Positions 34,672 to 40,993 of a stretch of DNA of 40,993 nucleotides are shown here, piece after piece. The number at the start of each line of letters is the position of its first letter. Position 1 is the first letter of the stretch. Source of the DNA: Jutongia huaianensis (GTDB lineage: Bacteria > Bacillota > Clostridia > Lachnospirales > Lachnospiraceae); NCBI RefSeq assembly GCF_014384985.1, contig NZ_JACRSX010000023.1:1-40993 (forward strand). The letters are read 5' to 3'. The translations under genes and the position numbers were made by a program. The notes beneath the pieces are model-generated. The model ran no database searches. It worked only from the letters and a program-made list of their open reading frames with translations, and was not told where the DNA came from.

Positions 34672-35859
34672 ATGAGTAAACGTGTATTTTTAATTGTTCT
34701 GGATAGCGTTGGTATCGGTGAGGCACCGGATGCCGCCGATTTTGGCGATGTTGGAAGCCATACCGTTTATGCGGCATCCACAGACGAGCATTTTTACATG
34801 CCCCATATGCAGAAGCTTGGTTTCTTTGCGATTGATGGAAACCGCGTTCATGAACGTCACGAATGGGCCAAAAAGCAGATTACTCCTGCCGGTGCCGTTA
34901 TGCGTATGCAGGAGTCTTCCCGCGGCAAAGATACGACGATTGGCCACTGGGAAATTGCCGGAATCATTTCACCAAAGGCAATGCCTACATTTCCAAATGG
35001 ATTTCCGAAGGATCTGATCCATTCCCTGGAATCTGAAACCGGTCGAAAGGTTCTTTGTAATATGCCATATTCCGGCACGGAAGTTATCGAAAAATACGGC
35101 AAAGAACATATGGAAACAGGAAATATCATCGTATATACCTCTGCTGACAGCGTACTGCAGATTGCCGCCCATGAAGATATTATTCCCGTGGAGGAACTTT
35201 ATAAAATCTGTGAGACTGCCCGCAGGCTTTGTCAGGGACCATATGCCGTAGGCCGGGTCATTGCCCGTCCGTTTATTGGAACACCGGGTCATTTTACCCG
35301 CACAAGCAGACGTCACGACTTTTCTCTGACACCACCGCGGGATACCATGCTGGACAATATCAAAAATGCCGGCCAGGATGTACTGGCTGTTGGCAAGATC
35401 AATGATATTTTTGCGGGAAAAGGTGTCACAAAAATGACCCGGACAGAGGATAACGAAGATGGCATCAATAAAACACTGGCATATATGGACGAAGATTTCC
35501 ACGGTCTTTGTTTCATCAATCTGGTAGATTTCGATATGAAATATGGACATCGAAATGATGTACCCGGCTATGCCGCTGCCCTTTCCTACTTTGATAAACG
35601 TCTACCGGAGATTATGGCCAAATTACGGCCGGAGGATATCTTAATGATCACAGCAGATCATGGATGCGATCCAAGTACACCATCTACAGATCACTCCAGA
35701 GAATACACTCCTCTTGTGATTGCCGGAGAACCTGTTCTTCCGGATACCAATCTTGGCACAAGGCCTACTTTTGCGGATATCGGTACGACAATCTGTGATT
35801 ACCTTAAAGTACCTCAGAAGCTGGATGGGACATCTTTCCTAAAAAATATTCTGAAATAA
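34672..35859 (+). CDS. deoB: Phosphopentomutase
   Basis: A 395-residue alkaline-phosphatase-superfamily enzyme that interconverts (deoxy)ribose 1-phosphate and 5-phosphate. Metal and catalytic motifs are clear: LDSVGIGEAPDA at the start, GKDTTIGHWEIAG around the catalytic Thr, and TADHGCDPSTPSTDHSRE near the end. The ATG at 34672 has GGAGGT 7 bases upstream; an ATG five codons earlier does not. It supplies substrate to deoC, which lies 4.4 kb away on the opposite strand. It probably reads on from the gene at 32119, 33 bases upstream, and ends at a strong terminator. Confidence 0.96.
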   Translation: MSKRVFLIVLDSVGIGEAPDAADFGDVGSHTVYAASTDEHFYMPHMQKLGFFAIDGNRVHERHEWAKKQITPAGAVMRMQESSRGKDTTIGHWEIAGIISPKAMPTFPNGFPKDLIHSLESETGRKVLCNMPYSGTEVIEKYGKEHMETGNIIVYTSADSVLQIAAHEDIIPVEELYKICETARRLCQGPYAVGRVIARPFIGTPGHFTRTSRRHDFSLTPPRDTMLDNIKNAGQDVLAVGKINDIFAGKGVTKMTRTEDNEDGINKTLAYMDEDFHGLCFINLVDFDMKYGHRNDVPGYAAALSYFDKRLPEIMAKLRPEDILMITADHGCDPSTPSTDHSREYTPLVIAGEPVLPDTNLGTRPTFADIGTTICDYLKVPQKLDGTSFLKNILK

Positions 35860-35889
35860 CGACAATATTACCAATAATTTTTTTATCCG

Positions 35890-35924
35890 AGAGACAGATT
35901 ATCGTAAAATCTGTCTCTTTTTTT
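35890..35924 (+). terminator. Intrinsic terminator after deoB
   Basis: GAGACAGATT (35891-35900) pairs with AATCTGTCTC (35908-35917) and is followed by seven T (35918-35924). Confidence 0.92.
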
Positions 35925-36013
35925 GACAAAATTTTGTAATGAATTACGGATAGTTTTTTTCTTACAAATCCGCTACAATGAAATTGGTTTTGAGGTGAAG
36001 AAAGGACTTATTT

Positions 36014-36922
36014 ATGAAAAAACATCTTTTCTTCCGAAATTTATTTATTTCAATTATTATATGTCTGTTTTTTTCAGATAAAGTATTTTCTTATGCCGAT
36101 ACTTCCATAGGGAGTATGACTGTGAAAGCAGCAACGGCATCCCATAACAATACCGATATTAAACACGCAAAAACACTTCAAAAGGGACAACAATACAGTA
36201 CCTCTGTTTCCTCTCGCTCCTTTCATTATTACTGTATTCCGGAGCAGGAAAAAGAAGGGAAAATCACGATTGAGATTTTTTCCACCAAAAAGCTTTCTCT
36301 CTCCTTTCAGCTCTATGACGCAAAAGGAAATCTGTACCCGCCGTCTCATTACATTATGGATTCGATTCACTGTAAATTAACAATCCTCTATTATTTTCCT
36401 GCCGGAAAAAGCTATCTTTTCGGATTATATAATGATAAAAATGAATCCCTAACATATGATATCATTTATCGGAACAGCACCAATAAAAACACAAATAAAA
36501 ACAAAAACACCAACTCAAAAAAGATACCCAAAAAAACAAAAAAACTCACCAAAAAACCATCCGCAAACCATACAACATCACCTCAAAAACCATTACCGGA
36601 AACCAAGAGACCGCAACATACTGATACGTCTGAAAAAAATACCAGAAAAACTGAAAGCTTCAGCCTGAAATTAAACAACACATTTCTTCAAAAAAAGTGC
36701 GGCGAAACAATTGTTTTGAAATCCACTTTTTACGGAGCAGACGCTGATTCCCTAAAATGGGATATATCCACAAAGGGTCACATAAAGAATAAATATATTC
36801 ACAATAAAAAGCATTGTTCCACATTAAAACTCTGTTTTATGCAAAAAGGTATTTATGTCATCACATGCAGGTTGGATTCCGGACAAAAAACGTCCGCTTC
36901 CTGCACGGTCAAAATATCATAA
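36014..36922 (+). CDS. Secreted two-domain Ig-like protein with Lys/Asn/Thr-rich linker
   Basis: A 302-residue secreted protein of unknown function. It has a signal peptide (KKHLFFRNLFISIIICLFF, cleavage probably after about residue 28), an N-terminal beta-sandwich resembling pre-peptidase domains (about 45-150; FHYYCIPEQEKEGKITIEIF, SLSFQLYDAKGNLY), a low-complexity linker of Lys, Asn, Thr and Pro (about 152-218), and a C-terminal Ig-like domain (TIVLKSTFYGADADSLKWDI ... YVITCRLDSGQK). No sortase signal or membrane anchor is visible; the basic linker could bind wall polymers. AAAGGA lies 7 bases before the ATG. It is followed in the same direction by the kinase-LRR gene after 110 bases, with no strong terminator between. 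Both are noticeably richer in A than their neighbours. Confidence 0.75.
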   Translation: MKKHLFFRNLFISIIICLFFSDKVFSYADTSIGSMTVKAATASHNNTDIKHAKTLQKGQQYSTSVSSRSFHYYCIPEQEKEGKITIEIFSTKKLSLSFQLYDAKGNLYPPSHYIMDSIHCKLTILYYFPAGKSYLFGLYNDKNESLTYDIIYRNSTNKNTNKNKNTNSKKIPKKTKKLTKKPSANHTTSPQKPLPETKRPQHTDTSEKNTRKTESFSLKLNNTFLQKKCGETIVLKSTFYGADADSLKWDISTKGHIKNKYIHNKKHCSTLKLCFMQKGIYVITCRLDSGQKTSASCTVKIS

Positions 36923-37032
36923 ATCACGGCATAAAGGGACTTGTTCACTTGTGCATAATCAAATTTTTGATTGCCAGAATTTTTAAAGCGCAAAATTAAA
37001 AAGTATTATTTATGAAAGGGTCTGTAATAACT

Positions 37033-38493
37033 ATGAATACGACAAAATCTTTTACTCTGCCTGCAGAGCTTTCCTCCATCTGGAATCTCATAAAAATCAT
37101 ATCATTTACAAAAGACGTAGCAATCTGTAAGGTGCAAAATACAGAAACAAAGATTGATTATATTTTAAAAATATACGCATCCCATATTTTTTCAAAAAGA
37201 AAGAAGGAAGCTCTGTCCAATATAACAGATAGTCATTTTTTACTTCCAAAAGCACATCATCATATTCATCACAGAGAATATGTCTTCTATCCACTTGAAG
37301 AGTCCCTGAAAGAAATCTTATATGATACCGGTTTATCCTTTCATGACCTTCTCTGTCTGGGTACCCATATGATTGATGCTATATCTATTCTATGTGATAC
37401 AGGAATCTATGAAGCCGACATTAGTCCATGCAATATTTACCGTAACTCCAGGGGAATATTCTGCCTTGGAGATATTAATCTGGAGAAATGTACTATTTTA
37501 GGGACACATCCTTACGTTGCACCAGAATACACCCATCCATTAACAGATGAACATGCTTTCAAAGCAGCAATGCAATATTCCATTTGCAGCCTTTTGTATT
37601 CTATCTGTAAACTCCAGAAGGATTTTCTTTTTGATGAAATGCAGGACATCTTATCCAGGGGCATGGCAAAGAATCCCTCTGACCGCTTTGCTTCTCTTAC
37701 TGAGTTAAAACGTGCTCTTGCTTCTCTTTCTTCCCATGAAAAAACACAGAAGTTAAGTAATTTATTACTACACCGTGAAAACCACCCTCTCTTTTACACA
37801 AAAACAATGCCTGTCCCAAAAAACGGTCACTCTTTTATTCAATATTTTGTAAGTATTTTTCTGATGCTTTCCATTATATTTTTTATTATCTCTCTGCAGC
37901 GTTATCATGCCGTCTATATGACAGCGGCCAAATCCAATGAATATATTGCCATTTTGGATACATCCATTCCGTCGGGCGGTCCTGTGACCGCAACAACCGG
38001 CGCCATTACCTCCGGAGAAAACATAATGTCAGAAAATCCAGCCATTACAGAAATCGATCTTCAAAATCAGGATTATAATTTTTTTTCTGATGCTGTAGAC
38101 AATACCATAAAAAACATATCAATCCCCTCTGACATCACATGTATTTATGCCGGAAATAATTCTTTCAAAAATCTGGACGGCATTTCCTCCTTTAACAATC
38201 TGCAGGAACTTTATCTGAACGATAACAAACTTACAGATCTGTCTGCAGTATCTGACTGCAACAGGCTGAAAACTCTTGTTCTTTCTTATAATAAGATCCG
38301 GGATCTGTCATTTTTATCTTCACTGACCGCCTTAGAGTATCTTGATATTTCTTCAAATAAAAACATCAAAGATATCTCTGTTTTATATCGGCTTACCCAC
38401 TTAAAAACACTAAACATATCCAGTACAAATGTGTCCCAAAAAGAGTACAGACAGCTTATCAAAAAGCTGCCTGCCTGTCAGATTATTTATTAA
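37033..38493 (+). CDS. Receptor-like protein: cytoplasmic kinase-like domain, TM segment, extracellular LRR
   Basis: A 486-residue protein. Residues 1-235 resemble a Ser/Thr protein kinase: Lys in YILKIY (K46), catalytic loop EADISPCNIY (D129, N134, in place of HRD-x-x-x-x-N), DIN for DFG (D147) and APE in YVAPEY (163-165), then SDRFASLTELKRAL as in the C-lobe. No glycine-rich loop is visible, so it may be atypical or inactive. A membrane helix (about 271-292) leads to an outside region with 4-5 leucine-rich repeats (LQELYLNDNKLTDLSAV, LKTLVLSYNKIRDLSFL, LEYLDISSNKNIKDISVL). Bacterial receptor kinases usually carry PASTA repeats, so the LRR is unusual. The start is uncertain: the ATG at 37033 has AAAGGG about 12 bases upstream, the ATG at 37012 has none. 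It converges on pdp with a 4-base gap. Confidence 0.83.
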   Translation: MNTTKSFTLPAELSSIWNLIKIISFTKDVAICKVQNTETKIDYILKIYASHIFSKRKKEALSNITDSHFLLPKAHHHIHHREYVFYPLEESLKEILYDTGLSFHDLLCLGTHMIDAISILCDTGIYEADISPCNIYRNSRGIFCLGDINLEKCTILGTHPYVAPEYTHPLTDEHAFKAAMQYSICSLLYSICKLQKDFLFDEMQDILSRGMAKNPSDRFASLTELKRALASLSSHEKTQKLSNLLLHRENHPLFYTKTMPVPKNGHSFIQYFVSIFLMLSIIFFIISLQRYHAVYMTAAKSNEYIAILDTSIPSGGPVTATTGAITSGENIMSENPAITEIDLQNQDYNFFSDAVDNTIKNISIPSDITCIYAGNNSFKNLDGISSFNNLQELYLNDNKLTDLSAVSDCNRLKTLVLSYNKIRDLSFLSSLTALEYLDISSNKNIKDISVLYRLTHLKTLNISSTNVSQKEYRQLIKKLPACQIIY

Positions 38494-38497
38494 TAAC

Positions 38498-39829
38498 TCA
38501 TTCTATGATCCTTTGTTGAACGTAATCCCGTGTAACATATCCGATAATCTCTTCCATCGGTGTCACTGCTGCATCACTATACTGATATGCTGTTTTCAGA
38601 TATTTTACAGCATCTTTTAACTTTTCCTGATCAGATGCATATAACTCTGCCAGTACCTCCCCTTTTTCCACATATTCTCCTGTTTTGAAGTAAAAACGAA
38701 TTCCTGCCTTCGGGTCGATCACGCTCTCCTTTTTTTCACGTCCCGCACCTAAAATGACAGCCGTTTTTCCGCATTTTTCAGTATCCATAGCAGAAATATA
38801 TGCCGATTGATCTGCAATCAGTTTCTTTTGATATGGTGCTTCCTCAAACTTTTCCGGATGATAAATATAACTTTCATCCCCTCCCTGCGCTTTCACCATC
38901 TCTGCCAGCTTTTCGATTCCTTTTCCTGTTTCAATGGCATCATAAACCATATCACGACACTCCTGCAGATCTGCAATTTTTCCCAGATAAAGCATCTGTG
39001 ATGCAAATTCCACACAGATTTCTTCAAAATCCTCCGGCCCATTTCCTTGAAGTGTTTCGATTGCCTCAATTACTTCAATATCATTTCCCACTGCTACTCC
39101 CAGTGGCACATCCATATTAGTCAAAATAGCAATCGTTTGACGTCCTGCTCTTTCTCCAATTTCAACCATCCGCTGCGCAAGCTGTATCGCATCCTCCGCA
39201 TTTTTCATAAATGCTCCGCTTCCCACCGTGACATCCAGCACAATTTTATCACTGCCTGAGGCAAGCTTTTTACTCATAATAGACGCCGCAATTAATGGTA
39301 TACTATCTACAGTTGCCGTCACATCCCGGAGTGCATACAATTTCTTATCTGCCGGTGCGATCTCTGCAGACTGACCGATCACACTAAGTCCAATCGTATT
39401 AACAATATCAAAAAATTTTTTTTCCGGAATTGCCGTCTGAAAACCGGGAATCGATTCCAGCTTGTCTATGGTTCCACCTGTAAATCCCAGACCTCTTCCA
39501 CTCATCTTGGCAACCTTTCCACCACATGCAGCTACCAAAGGTGCTACGGCCAGCGTGGTTTTATCGCCAACACCACCTGTACTGTGTTTGTCCACCTTTA
39601 TTCCATCAATGGCAGATAGATCAACCATATCTCCGGATTTTGCCATTCTGTCCGTAAATACGGACAGTTCTTTTTCGGTCATCCCCTGATAATATACTGT
39701 CATCAAGAAAGCAGACACCTGATAATCCGGTATTTCGTTTGCCACATATCCATCTACCACATAGGATATTTCATCTGCTGTAAGCTCCAGCCCCTTTTTC
39801 TTTTTATCAATAATGTCATACATTCTCAT
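38498..39829 (-). CDS. pdp: Pyrimidine-nucleoside phosphorylase
   Basis: A 443-residue enzyme that phosphorolyses thymidine, deoxyuridine and uridine to base and (deoxy)ribose 1-phosphate. The signature MSGRGLGFTGGTIDKLESIPGF and the phosphate loop KHSTGGVGDKT are complete. Length and N-terminus (MRMYDIIDKKKKGLELTADEI) match the Bacillota Pdp/Pyn family more than E. coli DeoA. It is the third gene of deoC-cdd-pdp on the minus strand, 22 bases after cdd. No obvious terminator lies in the 4-base gap before the converging kinase-LRR gene, so transcripts probably overlap. Confidence 0.95.
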   Translation of the reverse strand: MRMYDIIDKKKKGLELTADEISYVVDGYVANEIPDYQVSAFLMTVYYQGMTEKELSVFTDRMAKSGDMVDLSAIDGIKVDKHSTGGVGDKTTLAVAPLVAACGGKVAKMSGRGLGFTGGTIDKLESIPGFQTAIPEKKFFDIVNTIGLSVIGQSAEIAPADKKLYALRDVTATVDSIPLIAASIMSKKLASGSDKIVLDVTVGSGAFMKNAEDAIQLAQRMVEIGERAGRQTIAILTNMDVPLGVAVGNDIEVIEAIETLQGNGPEDFEEICVEFASQMLYLGKIADLQECRDMVYDAIETGKGIEKLAEMVKAQGGDESYIYHPEKFEEAPYQKKLIADQSAYISAMDTEKCGKTAVILGAGREKKESVIDPKAGIRFYFKTGEYVEKGEVLAELYASDQEKLKDAVKYLKTAYQYSDAAVTPMEEIIGYVTRDYVQQRIIE

Positions 39830-39851
39830 AGTCGTTGCCCCCTTATGATAC

Positions 39852-40259
39852 TTATAATAAATTGCCCCCGAAACTCAATGGCAACAATTCTTTCAGAAGA
39901 AATGTTTTATATTTTTCTTCTGATTCTGCCAAAATAATTTGAAAATTTTCCGGATTACAAAACTCTGCCATAACCTGTCTGCATATTCCACATGGCGGAC
40001 AAATTTCTAACTTTCCTCCTTCTTTTCCACCCACGATCACAATACACTCAAATTCTGTAATGCCTTCAGAAACCGCTTTAAAGATAGCGGTTCTTTCCGC
40101 ACAATTTGTAGCAGGATAACTTGCATTTTCGATATTGCACCCCTGAAATATCTGACCATTTTTTGCCTTCAAACAAGCACCTACCTGAAAGTGAGAATAT
40201 GGCGTATAAGCCATTTTTCTAGCTTCAATCGCCTTTGCAATCAACTCTTTCATGGACAT
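39852..40259 (-). CDS. cdd: Cytidine deaminase
   Basis: A 135-residue homotetrameric-type cytidine deaminase, converting (deoxy)cytidine to (deoxy)uridine for salvage. The zinc site is complete: C53 and the catalytic glutamate E55 in NCAERTA, with C90 and C93 in PPCGICRQ. The N-terminus PYSHFQVGACLKAKNG is typical. It sits between deoC (29 bases upstream) and pdp. GGAG lies 6 bases before the ATG. Its product feeds pdp directly. Confidence 0.95.
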   Translation of the reverse strand: MSMKELIAKAIEARKMAYTPYSHFQVGACLKAKNGQIFQGCNIENASYPATNCAERTAIFKAVSEGITEFECIVIVGGKEGGKLEICPPCGICRQVMAEFCNPENFQIILAESEEKYKTFLLKELLPLSFGGNLL

Positions 40260-40288
40260 CTTCCTCTCCTGATTTCATTTGGTCTGTT

Positions 40289-40942
40289 CTACTGTTCTGC
40301 TTCTAATATTTTTACCAGACGGCTTGTCCCTAACCGGTCTGCCCCAAGTGTAATAAATTTTTCCGCATCATCAAAGGAACTGATTCCACCAGCCGCTTTA
40401 ATTTTTACATGAGAATCTACATGTGCTTTAAAAAGCATGATATCCTCAAATGTTGCCCCGGCCGTAGAAAAACCGGTAGAAGTTTTAATAAAATCTGCTC
40501 CGCTTTCAGAAACTACCTGACACATTTTTATTTTTTCCTGCTCTGTTAAAAGACAGGTTTCAATGATCACCTTTAAAATGTGATTTCCACAAATCCTCTT
40601 CAACTGCATAATTTCTTCTTTTATCTTATGGAACTGCTGATTTTTAACATCTCCCAGATTGATAACCATGTCAATTTCTTCTGCCCCGTTTTTTAAAGCA
40701 TCCTCTGTCTCAGCCATTTTAACTTTTGTTGTCTGATATCCATTCGGAAATCCTATCACGGTACATACAGGAATTTTTTTTGCAAGATACTCCGAAGCTC
40801 TTTTCACATAAGATGGTGGAATACAGACCGAAGCTGTTTTATACTTTATTGCCTGACTGCATATCCTTTCAATTTCTTCCCATGTGGCAGTCTGTGTTAA
40901 AAGGGTATGGTCAACCCTTTTCATAATTTCATTTTTATCCAT
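40289..40942 (-). CDS. deoC: Deoxyribose-phosphate aldolase
   Basis: A 217-residue class I aldolase that splits deoxyribose 5-phosphate into glyceraldehyde 3-phosphate and acetaldehyde. The Schiff-base lysine is K153 in DFIKTSTGF; the supporting lysine is in KAAGGI and the Asp in [11 protein letters not shown] chose the ATG at 40942 because GGAGG sits 6 bases upstream; the frame extends six codons further to 40960. It is first in deoC-cdd-pdp as far as the window shows, with only 51 bases left to the edge, so its promoter or an upstream gene is not visible. Confidence 0.95.
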   Translation of the reverse strand: MDKNEIMKRVDHTLLTQTATWEEIERICSQAIKYKTASVCIPPSYVKRASEYLAKKIPVCTVIGFPNGYQTTKVKMAETEDALKNGAEEIDMVINLGDVKNQQFHKIKEEIMQLKRICGNHILKVIIETCLLTEQEKIKMCQVVSESGADFIKTSTGFSTAGATFEDIMLFKAHVDSHVKIKAAGGISSFDDAEKFITLGADRLGTSRLVKILEAEQ

Positions 40943-40993
40943 AATCTTCCTCCATTCCACAATATCATCGCAAAAAGGTAAAATTAAATTTAC

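Noticed and set aside
40943..40993. Promoter upstream of deoC
   Set aside because: Only 51 bases remain before the edge and no paired -35/-10 is visible.

Overview
The window looks like chromosomal DNA from a Gram-positive gut Clostridia member, most likely a Lachnospiraceae (Bacillota). The grounds are AddAB instead of RecBCD, the tmk-yaaR-holB-ricT-trmN6-rsmI gene order, a QueT transporter under a preQ1-I riboswitch, LplB/LplC/YesL-type sugar transport genes, YesM and LytTR signalling proteins, Big_2 surface proteins and strong AGGAGG-type ribosome binding sites. No rRNA, tRNA, CRISPR array, insertion sequence or prophage was seen. No gene-free stretch exceeds 300 bases; the largest (12093-12380) holds a riboswitch, a candidate promoter and a terminator.

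Layout. 1-917: the AT-rich end of a minus-strand cluster, with an acyl carrier protein translationally coupled to a truncated BtrH-like (papain-fold-like) protein, preceded by a perfect 28-bp inverted repeat. 1091-3405: an orphan LytTR response regulator and a secreted Big_2/NlpC-like protein. 3605-10660: addB-addA. 10847-11326: a membrane-anchored FMN_bind-like protein. 11529-12143: queT with its preQ1-I riboswitch. 12381-20983: a minus-strand carbohydrate-uptake and sensing region (Ig-like protein, YesM-type kinase, wall/membrane protein, two permeases, YesL protein, lipoprotein) lacking an ATPase and a response regulator. 21181-23688: flavin reductase family protein and an OLD-type ATPase/TOPRIM protein. 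23796-25097: murA. 25269-26165: HD-GYP-like protein. 26357-31574: the tmk to rsmI housekeeping run. 31623-34638: a small Cys-rich protein and a large membrane-anchored protein. 34672-35859: deoB. 36014-38493: a secreted Ig-like protein and a kinase-TM-LRR receptor-like protein. 38498-40942: deoC-cdd-pdp on the minus strand.

How it fits together. AddAB repairs double-strand breaks. QueT imports a queuosine precursor under preQ1 feedback. The sugar region probably imports an oligosaccharide using an ATPase encoded elsewhere. deoB, deoC, cdd and pdp together salvage pyrimidine (deoxy)nucleosides into deoxyribose-phosphate catabolism. The most unusual objects are the kinase-TM-LRR protein with its secreted neighbour (36014-38493), the OLD-like nuclease with an inserted Cys cluster, the RicT with a ~155-residue Arg/Asn/Asp/Gln-rich tail, and the ACP/BtrH-like pair at the left edge. 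All assignments are by eye; no database search was run.
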